The notes under the pieces are model-generated. The model did no database searches and was not told the origin of the DNA. It saw only the letters and a list, made by a program, of their open reading frames with translations. The position numbers were made by a program, and so were the translations under genes. Shown piece by piece: positions 25,063 through 32,996 of a stretch of 64,000 bases of DNA (positions are counted from its first letter, which is position 1; each line of letters opens with the position of its first letter). The DNA lies in contig JANNBN010000129.1 of the NCBI GenBank assembly GCA_031385545.1, forward strand, positions 65,685 through 129,684, in the 5' to 3' direction. The stretch is from JANNBN01 sp031385545 (GTDB lineage Bacteria > Actinomycetota > Acidimicrobiia > Acidimicrobiales > JANYDT01).

Positions 25063-26157
25063 GTGACCACGACCCGCGACCTCACGACGCCTGCCCTGCT
25101 GCTCGATCATGGCGCCTTTCAACACAACTTGGCACTAATGGCGGAGCGGTTCCCCGGGCGTGGCCGAGTGGTGAGCGGAGGGATCGGAGCCGAACCTGAG
25201 GTGGAGCAACCCATGAGGAACGGAGCACGCCTGCGGCCGCACGTGAAGGCACACAAAAGCACGTCGATCGGCCGTGCGCAGGTCGCCGTTGGTCACCACA
25301 GTTTTACCTGCGCGACGGTTCGCGAAATGGAAGGCATGGCGGGGGTAGGGCTCGGCGAGGACCTGCTCCTCGCGAACGAGGTCGCCGACGCACGTCGGCT
25401 CGGTGTTCTGGTCGAGGGAGGCGCGCGGGTCACGCTGGCAGTCGACTCCGACGAGACGATCCGGGCGGCGAGCGGGGGAGGTGTCCGCGAGGTGGTGATC
25501 GACGTCAACGTGGGCCTCCCGAGGTGCGGGTGCGAACCAGACGATGCCGGACGACTCGCGGACCTCGCCCGGTCTGCGGGCCTGACGGTTCGTGGCGTGA
25601 TGGGCTACGAGGGTCACCTGATGATGGTGCCTGCTGAGGAGCAGCGGGCGAAGGTTGAGCATGCAATGTCGCTATTGCTGGCCGCGCACGCACAGGTGGG
25701 TGGCGACTTGGTCTCGGCAGGTGGCACCGGCACGCATCTGGTCAACACATGGGCGAACGAGATCCAGGCCGGTTCCTATGCGCTGCTCGACTCGCAGTAC
25801 GCGAAGCTCGGCCAGGGTTTCCGTCAGGCGCTCTGGGTCGAGGCCACTGTGATCTCGGTCAACCGCGGCAGCGGGTTCGCGGTCGCTGACGCCGGTCTCA
25901 AGGCATTCGGGATGGATCACGGGAACCCGGCGGTTCCCGGTGCCGATGTGTGGTTCTGCTCCGACGAGCACATCACCTTCCGGCTCCACCCCGACGGTCC
26001 ACTTCGCGGGGTCGGTGTCGGCGATCGTGTGCGTGTCGTCCCTGCTCATTGCGATCCGACGGTTGCCTACCACGATGCATATTCGCTGATCGCCGATGCG
26101 GCGGCGATGGATTGCGAAGTTCTCGACCGATGGGCTGTCGATCTGCGCGGTTGGTGA
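25063..26157 (+). CDS. D-threonine aldolase/D-serine dehydratase-like PLP enzyme carrying an inserted repeat peptide
   Basis: A 364-residue alanine-racemase-fold enzyme. It starts with TTPALLLDHGAFQHNLALMAERF, and the PLP lysine is Lys62 in RLRPHVKAHKS. Further family features are GGTGTH, a C-terminal beta domain with FRLHPDGP, and the metal-binding VPAHCDPTVAYHD (His and Cys of the zinc/manganese site). Residues 32-50 (GRGRVVSGGIGAEPEVEQP) come from a 59-bp repeat shared with the gene at 21887-23764 and split the normally continuous first helix-strand connection. GTG start. The enzyme cleaves or dehydrates a beta-hydroxy D-amino acid; the exact reaction is unknown. It is divergent from the amidohydrolase gene and 27 bp before a methyltransferase gene. 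Confidence 0.85.
   Translation: MTTTRDLTTPALLLDHGAFQHNLALMAERFPGRGRVVSGGIGAEPEVEQPMRNGARLRPHVKAHKSTSIGRAQVAVGHHSFTCATVREMEGMAGVGLGEDLLLANEVADARRLGVLVEGGARVTLAVDSDETIRAASGGGVREVVIDVNVGLPRCGCEPDDAGRLADLARSAGLTVRGVMGYEGHLMMVPAEEQRAKVEHAMSLLLAAHAQVGGDLVSAGGTGTHLVNTWANEIQAGSYALLDSQYAKLGQGFRQALWVEATVISVNRGSGFAVADAGLKAFGMDHGNPAVPGADVWFCSDEHITFRLHPDGPLRGVGVGDRVRVVPAHCDPTVAYHDAYSLIADAAAMDCEVLDRWAVDLRGW
25156..25214 (+). repeat. In-frame 59-bp repeat, copy B, inside the D-threonine-aldolase-like gene
   Basis: This copy begins GGGCGTGGCCGAG and ends GAGGTGGAGCAACCCAT, and encodes GRGRVVSGGIGAEPEVEQP in the same frame as copy A. The longest identical runs between copies are 17 bp at the 3' end and 14 bp in the middle. 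Flanking sequence on both sides is unrelated, which sets sharp borders. On the chromosome the two copies are inverted relative to each other, about 1.7 kb apart. Confidence 0.85.
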
Positions 26158-26184
26158 AGGCAGCCAGACCTGTGAACATGGGCC

Positions 26185-26787
26185 GTGGCTGTTTTCCCCG
26201 ACTTCGTCAAGTCTTTCGACGCTGCGTACTACTCGCGGTTCTACGACCACGCGAAGGTGCACGATCAGGCGCGGCTGGATTCGCTGATCACCGGCCTGCT
26301 GGGCTTTGCCCGGTGGTGGCAATTGCCGGTCCGGTCGGTCCTCGACGTGGGTGCAGGGACCGGAGGGATTGGTCGGGCGCTTGCCGCACATCACCCGGGC
26401 ATCCGGTATCGAGGAACCGAGATCAGCCCGCATGCTTGCAAGACATACGGGCACAAGTTGGTGGACATCACCGAGTGGGTTCCGAAGCGCGCATATGATC
26501 TGACGGTCTGCCTGTCCGTTCTGCAGTACCTCGACGAGGAGCAGTGCACCGCAGCCGTTTCCAACCTGGCGGCGGCAACGAAATCGCTGCTCTATCTCGA
26601 GGTGACGACGTCCTGGGACCGGACACACGCTGTCGATCCGGCGCATACCGACATGAACGTTTTCTGGCGAACTGGTGCCTGGTATCGGCGCGTTCTCCAA
26701 CCCCACTTTCGTCTGGTCGGTGCTGGCATGTGGGTGCCGAACGGGGCACCCGTGGTGCTGTTCGACCTGGAGGCTGCTCGCCCGTGA
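26185..26787 (+). CDS. SAM-dependent class I methyltransferase
   Basis: A 200-residue methyltransferase. Motif I is VLDVGAGTGGIGRAL at about residues 51-65, the acidic end of strand 2 is RGTEIS, and motif post-II/IV is YDLTVCLSVLQYLD. No substrate-binding extension is visible, and the acceptor is unknown. It uses a GTG start 27 bp after the D-threonine-aldolase-like gene and is probably cotranscribed with it. Its stop directly abuts the stop of the convergent N-carbamoyl hydrolase gene. Confidence 0.8.
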   Translation: MAVFPDFVKSFDAAYYSRFYDHAKVHDQARLDSLITGLLGFARWWQLPVRSVLDVGAGTGGIGRALAAHHPGIRYRGTEISPHACKTYGHKLVDITEWVPKRAYDLTVCLSVLQYLDEEQCTAAVSNLAAATKSLLYLEVTTSWDRTHAVDPAHTDMNVFWRTGAWYRRVLQPHFRLVGAGMWVPNGAPVVLFDLEAARP

Positions 26788-27777
26788 TCAGACAACTGAC
26801 CAGGGATGTCCCGGTGGCAAGGGCGCAGGCTCCACGACGCCCTTCTGCGCGGTGATGATGCCGTAGTGCTGCGGCTCGCGGTAGCGGCTCATCTGGAACA
26901 GCGTGTGCTTGAACTTGAAGCACAGATCCAGGTCGGCGTCGGCAACGATGACTTCGTCGCCGGTCGTCAGTGCACGTGCGACGATCTGCCCCGACGGTGC
27001 GTAGATGGCTGACTGGCAGAGCGACTCGACACCTTCTTCGTTCCCGCCCTTTGCCACCCCGACGACCCACGTACCGTTCTGGTACGCACCTGACTGCATG
27101 CAGATGTCGTTGTGGAACCCCTGCAGGCTGTTCTGCGCCGGATCAGGCGCATAGTGGATTGGTGTGTTGTAGCCGATGCCGATGAGCTCGACGCCTTGCA
27201 AGCCCATTACCCGGTATGTCTCCGGCCAGCGCCGGTCGTTGCAGGTTGCCATGCCGACGATGCAGCCGAACGCCCGGTGCACTCCGAAGCCGTCGGGACC
27301 CGATTCGAAGTAGTAGCGCTCAAGATGCTGGAACGGTCGGTGCGGTTCGTGGGTCTCGTGCCCGGGGATGTGAACCTTGCGATACCGGCCGACAACCTGC
27401 CCGTCACGTTCGACGCAGATGGTGGTGTTGTACCGGTGCCGGGTACCGTCTGACGCGACATGCAGCTCGCCATATCCGATCATGAACCCGACTCCCAGCC
27501 GTTTTGCTTCGTCGAACAGCGGCTGTGTGACCGGCGACGGCATCGACGTTTCGAACCATGACTCGATGAAGGCTGGGTCTTCGGACCACCAACGAGGGAA
27601 GAATGTGGTGAGCGCCAACTCCGGGAACACCACAAGCTGCGCTCCCCGGCTGGATGCGTTACGAAGCATCACAATGAGACGTTCAACAACATCAGCGCGC
27701 GTATGGTCGTTCTGTACGGGACCCATCTGTGCCCCGGCGACCGTGAGTACGCGCGGCGCCCTGTGTGGCGAATTCAT
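26788..27777 (-). CDS. N-carbamoyl-D-amino-acid hydrolase-like nitrilase-superfamily amidase
   Basis: A 329-residue CN-hydrolase. The catalytic triad is visible: Glu53 in VVFPELAL, Lys134 in RYRKVHIPG and Cys179 in ATCNDRRWPE. The CNDRRWPE motif, the GIGYNTPIHYAPDP loop and the ending SRYREPQHYGIIT are the fingerprints of D-carbamoylases, which release ammonia and CO2 from N-carbamoyl-D-amino acids (hydantoin degradation). N-carbamoylputrescine or beta-ureidopropionate activity is possible but fits less well. It is the second gene of a coupled pair: its ATG overlaps the stop of the M20 carbamoyl hydrolase gene by 4 bp (27774-27777). Confidence 0.85.
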   Translation of the reverse strand: MNSPHRAPRVLTVAGAQMGPVQNDHTRADVVERLIVMLRNASSRGAQLVVFPELALTTFFPRWWSEDPAFIESWFETSMPSPVTQPLFDEAKRLGVGFMIGYGELHVASDGTRHRYNTTICVERDGQVVGRYRKVHIPGHETHEPHRPFQHLERYYFESGPDGFGVHRAFGCIVGMATCNDRRWPETYRVMGLQGVELIGIGYNTPIHYAPDPAQNSLQGFHNDICMQSGAYQNGTWVVGVAKGGNEEGVESLCQSAIYAPSGQIVARALTTGDEVIVADADLDLCFKFKHTLFQMSRYREPQHYGIITAQKGVVEPAPLPPGHPWSVV

Positions 27778-29024
27778 CCGAGTACGTCCGTTTCGCTGAG
27801 GGTGAGCATGACAGTGGCGAGGATATCGGCGCCCATCACCAGGTCTGCTGGTTCAGTGAACTCGGCCGGGTTGTGGCTGATTCCGTTGTGGCTCTGCGTG
27901 AAGATCATCGCGGTGGGGCACATTCGCGCAAACATCTGAGCGTCGTGGCCGGCTCCCGACGGAAGTCGTTTCACGGTGTTGCCCATGTCGATTGCTGTGC
28001 GTTCGATGAGCGAGATCATCTTCCCGTCGAACGAGACCGGTTCGAATCTGGCGAGCGTCCTCGAGGTGATCGTGACCCCTTCCTCGCCGGCAACCGCGAT
28101 AACGAAGGCTGCGAGCCTGCGTTCGGAATCCTGCAACAGTGTCTCGTCCGTGTTGCGAAGGTCGACAGTCATGACAGCGGAGGCGGCAACGACGTTGATC
28201 AGGTTTGGGTGCAGTTTGATCTGGCCAACGGTGCCCACATGCGGGTGGCCGATAGACAATGCAAGTTCGCGTACGAATACGGCGATGCGGGCAGCCACAT
28301 ACCCGGGGTCGTGGCGCAATGACATCGGCGTGGTCCCTGCGTGGTTCGACTGGCCGGTGATAGTGAGTTCCTGCCACGAGATTCCTTGCACTCCCGTGAC
28401 AGCGCCGATGCGGAAGTCTTCGGCCTCCAGCACCGGGCCTTGTTCGATGTGCAGTTCGACGAATGCATAAGGCGCGGGGCCGGGGCACGGGGCTGTGCCG
28501 AGGTATCCGATGCGGGTGAGTTCGTCGCCGACCCGGGTGCCGTCGATCCCGATCACGTCGTGGGCCTCTTCCGCGGTCAGACCGCCGCAGTACACCAGGC
28601 TGCCCATCATGTCGGGGTTGTACCTGGCACCCTCTTCGTTGGTGAAGTAGCCCACGGCGATGGGCCGGTTGGTCGGCGTGTCGGTTTCTTGCAACCGCTC
28701 GATCACTTCCAGCGCTGCCAGCACCCCCAGGTTGCCGTCGTACAGGCCCCCGGTGCGGACCGTGTCGATGTGACTGCCGCTCATGACCGGACGATCGATG
28801 TTTCCGTTGCTGTCGGGACGGATGCCGATCACGTTGCCGATCGTGTCGATGGTGACGTGCAGACCGAGATCGATCATCCAGGTCTTGACCAGGTCACGTC
28901 CTGACCGGTCTTCGTCGGTCAGGGCGAGCCGAGCCGACCCGGGCTCGCCGTTCGGCCCCTCGATGGCCCCGATCTGGCCCAGCTCACTCAGGCGCTCCAG
29001 CAATCTGACTCCGTTGACCTTCAC
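27774..29024 (-). CDS. M20-family N-carbamoyl-L-amino-acid hydrolase/allantoate amidohydrolase/beta-ureidopropionase
   Basis: A 416-residue binuclear metallo-amidase. Metal ligands appear as His85 in GSHIDT, Asp96 in GGLYDGNLG, Glu130/Glu131 in FTNEEGARY, a His in ELHIEQGPVLE and a C-terminal His in SHNGISHNPAE. The lid-domain NHAGTTPMSLRHD motif is typical of the HyuC/AllC/Pyd3 group. It hydrolyses an N-carbamoyl or ureido compound (hydantoin-derived L-carbamoyl amino acid, allantoate or ureidopropionate). It starts with GTG 29024, is divergent from fdhD, and is translationally coupled to the D-carbamoylase-like gene. Confidence 0.9.
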   Translation of the reverse strand: MKVNGVRLLERLSELGQIGAIEGPNGEPGSARLALTDEDRSGRDLVKTWMIDLGLHVTIDTIGNVIGIRPDSNGNIDRPVMSGSHIDTVRTGGLYDGNLGVLAALEVIERLQETDTPTNRPIAVGYFTNEEGARYNPDMMGSLVYCGGLTAEEAHDVIGIDGTRVGDELTRIGYLGTAPCPGPAPYAFVELHIEQGPVLEAEDFRIGAVTGVQGISWQELTITGQSNHAGTTPMSLRHDPGYVAARIAVFVRELALSIGHPHVGTVGQIKLHPNLINVVAASAVMTVDLRNTDETLLQDSERRLAAFVIAVAGEEGVTITSRTLARFEPVSFDGKMISLIERTAIDMGNTVKRLPSGAGHDAQMFARMCPTAMIFTQSHNGISHNPAEFTEPADLVMGADILATVMLTLSETDVLG

Positions 29025-29213
29025 GGTTCCGAGGGTAGTTGAGGGCAGCCCGGAACCAATGGCCAGCTTGCTTTCTCAGGCGACCAACCCTCGATTTGAC
29101 CCCCCCGAATCGGGCCGAGAACGCAACGTTGGTTGCAGACGAGGCAACGTTGGCGACTCTTCGCGCTGCTCGATCGATGGGCGCGTTCGCGGTGGCGGGT
29201 AGGTTGGCGGGCG

Positions 29214-30038
29214 ATGCGAAAGGCCACGACACCGGTGAAAGTCACGGTTGTAACCGCGGCCGGGTCGACCATCAGACCCGACAAGCTTGCGACCGAAGAG
29301 CCTTTGTCCATCCGGGGCGGTGGTCCCGGGCAGGACAGTGTCGACGTGTCGGTCACCATGCGTACGCCCGGGCACGACTTCGAGTTGGCGATCGGCTTCT
29401 TGTGGTCCGAGGGGATGATCACTCGCCCCGATCAGGTTCGTGAGGTGAAGTTCTGCGACGTGCCGGACGGTGAGGAACAGCTCTACAACATCGTCACCGT
29501 TCGCACCTCGCACCAGGTGGACGTGCGGCCCCGTGCGTTCACGACCAACTCGTCGTGCGGTGTGTGTGGCACGCAAACCCTGGACGACCTTGCTTCCTGC
29601 ACGGTGCCGATACCGTTGAATGCTGCTGTCCGGGTCAATGCGGCGGCTTTGCTGCAGGTTCCCGCAGCGCTCCGTTCACGACAGAAGGTGTTCGCGGCAA
29701 CCGGCGGTATCCACGCCGCGGCCATCCTTGACCAGGACTGCACGGTGCTGTTCTCGCGGGAGGACGTCGGGCGTCACAACGCAGTCGACAAGGTCGTCGG
29801 CCGAATGGTTCTCGACGGGCGAGTCCCCGCGAACGACCGAATTTTGTTCGTGTCCGGCCGTACCTCGTACGAAATCGTGCAGAAGGCTGCTGTGGCTGGG
29901 CTCCCCATCGTGGCAGGGGTCAGCGCCCCGTCCAGTTTGGCCGTGGAAACGGCGCAGCGGATGGGCATTACCCTTGCTGGTTTCGTGCGTGGTGAGTCGA
30001 TGAACGTGTACACCCACCCGCATCGCATCGTCGTGTAG
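29214..30038 (+). CDS. fdhD: Formate dehydrogenase accessory sulfurtransferase FdhD
   Basis: A 274-residue FdhD protein, which transfers sulfur from the cysteine desulfurase to the molybdenum/tungsten bis-MGD cofactor so that formate dehydrogenase becomes active. The sulfur-carrying Cys loop TTNSSCGVCGT is at about residue 105-115. GGIHAAAILD, SREDVGRHNAVDKVVGRMV, SGRTSYEIVQKA and SAPSSLAVETAQRMGITL are the family blocks. The ATG at 29214 precedes the usual VTV start. No formate dehydrogenase is in the window, so its client must be encoded elsewhere. Confidence 0.95.
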   Translation: MRKATTPVKVTVVTAAGSTIRPDKLATEEPLSIRGGGPGQDSVDVSVTMRTPGHDFELAIGFLWSEGMITRPDQVREVKFCDVPDGEEQLYNIVTVRTSHQVDVRPRAFTTNSSCGVCGTQTLDDLASCTVPIPLNAAVRVNAAALLQVPAALRSRQKVFAATGGIHAAAILDQDCTVLFSREDVGRHNAVDKVVGRMVLDGRVPANDRILFVSGRTSYEIVQKAAVAGLPIVAGVSAPSSLAVETAQRMGITLAGFVRGESMNVYTHPHRIVV

Positions 30039-30084
30039 CGAACGGATGCGCTCTCAGTCGCTGTCACGCGACGCACTGCCGTGT

Positions 30085-30123
30085 GGCAGAACACCTCGAA
30101 CATGCGGTGCGAGGTGTTCTGCC
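30085..30123. terminator. 14-bp perfect hairpin between convergent genes
   Basis: The arms GGCAGAACACCTCG (30085-30098) and CGAGGTGTTCTGCC (30110-30123) form a perfect 14-bp stem with an 11-nt loop, between the fdhD stop (30038) and the cupredoxin stop (30149). The position fits a bidirectional terminator, although no clear T-tract is present on either strand. Confidence 0.6.
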
Positions 30124-30148
30124 TTCAGCGGCTGGCGCAGCCTCTCTC

Positions 30149-30538
30149 CTACCTGGTGACTTTGACGTCGCCTGCCATGCCTGGGTGCAAGGTGCACTTG
30201 TACTTGAACGTGCCTTCCTTGTCGAAGGTGGTGCTCCAGATGGTGCCCTTCTTGGCAAGCGTCTTGCTCTTACGGTTCTTGTCGAAGATCACGTTGTGAG
30301 CAACGGATTCGTCCCAGCGGAAGTCGACCCGCTGGTTGACCTTCACGGTGACCGACTTGGGCGAGAACCTGAGCGCCTTCATACTCACCAACACCGGCTT
30401 TGACCCTCCTAGGGACTGCGCTTCGGCCGGCGTGGGGACCGCGACACTGGCGCACCCGGTTGCAACTAGCAGGGCGACGGCACCGATGCCGTTTCGGATG
30501 CGACGCGCGCGACCGGACTCGTTGTGTTTCGTGCTCAT
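30149..30538 (-). CDS. Cupredoxin-domain lipoprotein (plastocyanin-like blue copper protein)
   Basis: A 129-residue secreted protein. A twin-arginine-free basic head precedes a lipobox-like VATGCAS with Cys29, and a short linker leads into the cupredoxin fold. The four copper ligands are visible: His in SVAHNVIF, then Cys, His and Met in KCTLHPGM near the C-terminus. It would shuttle electrons at the outer face of the membrane. The ATG at 30538 is preceded by AGGGAG at good spacing. It lies downstream of the PuuD-like gene, with a terminator-like hairpin (30576-30599) between them. Confidence 0.88.
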   Translation of the reverse strand: MSTKHNESGRARRIRNGIGAVALLVATGCASVAVPTPAEAQSLGGSKPVLVSMKALRFSPKSVTVKVNQRVDFRWDESVAHNVIFDKNRKSKTLAKKGTIWSTTFDKEGTFKYKCTLHPGMAGDVKVTR

Positions 30539-30575
30539 GGCTCCCTTTTTAATGCGAGTGCCCCGCAACGCAAAG

Positions 30576-30599
30576 CGGCCCCCGCATCGGCGAGGGCCG
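30576..30599 (-). terminator. Stem-loop terminator after the PuuD-like membrane protein gene
   Basis: On the minus strand CGGCCC-T-CGC pairs with GCG-G-GGGCCG through a U-G wobble (10-bp stem, loop CGAT), followed by CTTTGCG. On the plus strand the same stem has a C-A mismatch and is followed by TTTG. It lies between the stop of the gene at 30663 and the start of the cupredoxin gene. Read on the minus strand it could terminate the upstream gene or act as the leader hairpin of the next. Confidence 0.65.
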
Positions 30600-30662
30600 T
30601 TTGTGACAAGGATCATGCTTGGACAGGCCGCTGAAGGGGCGCAGCCTGTCCGGACGATCTGG

Positions 30663-31403
30663 CTAGGCCAGCACGAGCCACAGAACCATCAGGACCAGTG
30701 CAAGCGGCGCTCCGATGTGAGCGATGTTCTTGTGCTGTGCCAACGGCTTGGTGAGAGGCCCTTCGAACCCGCCGATCATTCCCAGTGCGCTGAGTTCGAG
30801 TACCACGGTGACGAGTATCACGATGACCCACAGCACGTTGACGCCGCCGGAGACTTCTCCTGCGAAGAAGTGGCTGGCACCGGTCATGAACATCATCATG
30901 GGGATGGACAGGATGGCGTTGGTGCGGCTGGCGAGCAGTGCCTTGCGTCCGGCCGAAGCTGCTGCAGGATCGGCAGCCTTGCCTTCCAAGAGCCCGCGAG
31001 CGTTGGCGATCACCTTCTGTTGGTTCGGCCAGATGACGAGCCACACGTTGCCCAGCATCAGGAGACCCATGACGGTACCCATGTAGATGGCATGTCCGGT
31101 GCCGCCCGACGCTTTGCCGAAGGTGTACTGCGCTTCGTCGCCGCCCGTGTAGAGCCCGAGCATCACGATGCCCGTTGCTGCGGTGGCCAGTGCGGCAAAC
31201 CGGAAGTACCACAGCGCCTGGGGGACCAGCTTGTCGATGGCGCCGTTACGGTGAGCGGCTTCCATCTTGGGGAACGAGGGAACCTGCACGAAGTTGAAGT
31301 AGTAGAGCAGGCCGATCCAGGCGATCCCGAAAAGGACGTGCCACCAGCGGAGGAACCAGTGGATTCCACCTTTGGAGAAAAGATCAAGTGCGGCGACGAG
31401 CAT
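30663..31403 (-). CDS. PuuD-like (urate oxidase N-terminal domain) membrane protein
   Basis: A 246-residue protein with about six to seven transmembrane helices and no soluble domain. The opening GGIHWFLRWWHVLFGIAWIGLLYYFNFVQVPSF matches the membrane part of PuuD, the cytochrome-linked urate hydroxylase, and the related Urate_ox_N group; conserved His and Trp residues near the membrane surface could bind haem. The cytochrome c domain of full PuuD is missing, so this may be a truncated relative or a two-component form. I use ATG 31403, preceded by AAAGGGG, in preference to an upstream start at 31454. A role in purine (urate) breakdown is inference. Confidence 0.65.
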   Translation of the reverse strand: MLVAALDLFSKGGIHWFLRWWHVLFGIAWIGLLYYFNFVQVPSFPKMEAAHRNGAIDKLVPQALWYFRFAALATAATGIVMLGLYTGGDEAQYTFGKASGGTGHAIYMGTVMGLLMLGNVWLVIWPNQQKVIANARGLLEGKAADPAAASAGRKALLASRTNAILSIPMMMFMTGASHFFAGEVSGGVNVLWVIVILVTVVLELSALGMIGGFEGPLTKPLAQHKNIAHIGAPLALVLMVLWLVLA

Positions 31404-31517
31404 GGGCGGAGCCCCTTTGAGAGTGGTGACGGTTGCTGTAAGGGAACGTATCAAACATGAGCGCCCCGGGCCGTGGTCTGGTCAGATCGGTCTCACGGGT
31501 CAGATCGGTCTTACGGC

Positions 31518-32996
31518 TCAGAGAGTGGCGAGGATGGACGCCACGTCAGCGTGAGTAGTACGCGGGCTCACGAAACAGAAGCGCAACACCGGCTCGTGGT
31601 GCCAACTGCTGGGTACGACGAAACCGGTTCCTGATGCGAGCAGTGCGTCGGACCAGATGTCGAGGTCCTCGTCGGTCCACCCCGGCCTGCGGAACATCAC
31701 CACCGACAATTCCGGCTCGACGACAAGTTCCAGGCGCGGATGTGCCCGCACCATATCGGCAGCAAGGCGAGCCATGGTGAGACTGGCCTCGATCGCGTCC
31801 CGATAGGCGTCTGCACCATGGGTCGCAAGCGAGAACCAGAACGGGAGACCGCGCGCCCGGCGCGTGAGGTGCACCGCGTAATCGCTTGGGTTCCAGTCGC
31901 CGTCGTCGTGCAGCACATCCAAGTACGAGGCTGACTGAGTATGAGCAGCCTTGGCCAACGCCGGGTTTCGGTAGAGCAGCGCACAACTGTCGAACGGGGC
32001 GAACAACCACTTGTGCGGGTCGACGATGAACGAGTCGGCGCGCTCAATCCCGTGGAAAAGATGGCGAACAGAGGGGGCTGCCAGGGCTGCGCCGCCGTAT
32101 GCGCCGTCGACATGGAACCAGAGCTGCTCCGACGAACAGATGTCCGCAACGCCGCTGAGGTCATCCACGATGCCAACGTTGGTGGTGCCACCCGTTGCGG
32201 CGACGGCGAACACGATGGCTTCCGGCCGGGCAGGTTGGTCGGCGGCGAACCCCGCCTCGCGGTCGACATCGCCGACAGCAATGCCAGCGGCGCGAGCTTC
32301 TGTCAGCGCAGCTTGCAACGCCTCGCCCGTCATACGGCCTCGTTCGTCGGTCTTCACCGGAAGGATCTCCGCGTTCATCACCCTGGCCGCCGTGCGCACA
32401 CTCGAATGCACGTCGGTGGTCGCCGCAATGAGCCACCGCCCGTTGCGGTGCCCCCACTTGGTCATTGCTGTTTCTCGGGCAGCGACCAGCGCGCTGAGGT
32501 TGCCCTGCGTGCCACCGCTGACGAATACCCCGCCCGCTTCAGCAGGGAGCCCGGCGAGATCGGCCACCCAGCGCAATGCCTGGTTCTCCGCCCATACAGC
32601 GCCTGCACCTTCCATCCACGAACCGCCGTAGATCGAGCTGGCAGCGAGGACCAGATCGAACACCACCGAAGCCTCGGTTGGCGCAGTCGGGACGAAGGAC
32701 AGCGCCCGCGGGTGGTCTTGGCTGATGGACGCGGGGGCGAGGTGTTCACAGAACAACCGGAGTGCGGCCATGCCTCCCATTCCGTGAGGGGTGATGGTCG
32801 GACCGTAGACCGACAGCTCTTGTTCAGTCTTCGGCCCGTCGAGCGGCGGTGGGTCGAGGCGGATTCGGTCCAACGCATAGTGAACCGCTGCGTGTGCCAG
32901 CCCTTCCATCGCTGGGTCGAAACGGTGCATTCGGGCGGCATCGATTGGGAAGGATTCGATGTCGAAACCCTCCGCGCGTGGATCGTGTGCTGTCAC
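31518..32996 (-). CDS. Group II PLP-dependent amino-acid decarboxylase
   Basis: A 492-residue decarboxylase of the aromatic-L-amino-acid/glutamate/diaminobutyrate decarboxylase family. PLP-binding features are HVDGAYGGAAL (Asp interacting with the pyridine nitrogen) and the Schiff-base Lys329 in IVDPHKWLFAPFD. VSGGTQGNLSALVAARE forms the phosphate cup. It removes the carboxyl group of an amino acid, producing an amine; the residue pattern does not fix the substrate (aromatic versus acidic or aliphatic). It starts with GTG and is flanked by intergenic DNA on both sides, without a clear operon. Confidence 0.88.
   Translation of the reverse strand: MTAHDPRAEGFDIESFPIDAARMHRFDPAMEGLAHAAVHYALDRIRLDPPPLDGPKTEQELSVYGPTITPHGMGGMAALRLFCEHLAPASISQDHPRALSFVPTAPTEASVVFDLVLAASSIYGGSWMEGAGAVWAENQALRWVADLAGLPAEAGGVFVSGGTQGNLSALVAARETAMTKWGHRNGRWLIAATTDVHSSVRTAARVMNAEILPVKTDERGRMTGEALQAALTEARAAGIAVGDVDREAGFAADQPARPEAIVFAVAATGGTTNVGIVDDLSGVADICSSEQLWFHVDGAYGGAALAAPSVRHLFHGIERADSFIVDPHKWLFAPFDSCALLYRNPALAKAAHTQSASYLDVLHDDGDWNPSDYAVHLTRRARGLPFWFSLATHGADAYRDAIEASLTMARLAADMVRAHPRLELVVEPELSVVMFRRPGWTDEDLDIWSDALLASGTGFVVPSSWHHEPVLRFCFVSPRTTHADVASILATL

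Noticed and set aside
25156..25214. Resemblance of the repeat's GTGGCCGAGTGGT stretch to a tRNA-Ser D-arm
   Set aside because: No matching acceptor stem, anticodon arm or T-arm can be built around it, so a tRNA or tRNA-derived call is not supported.
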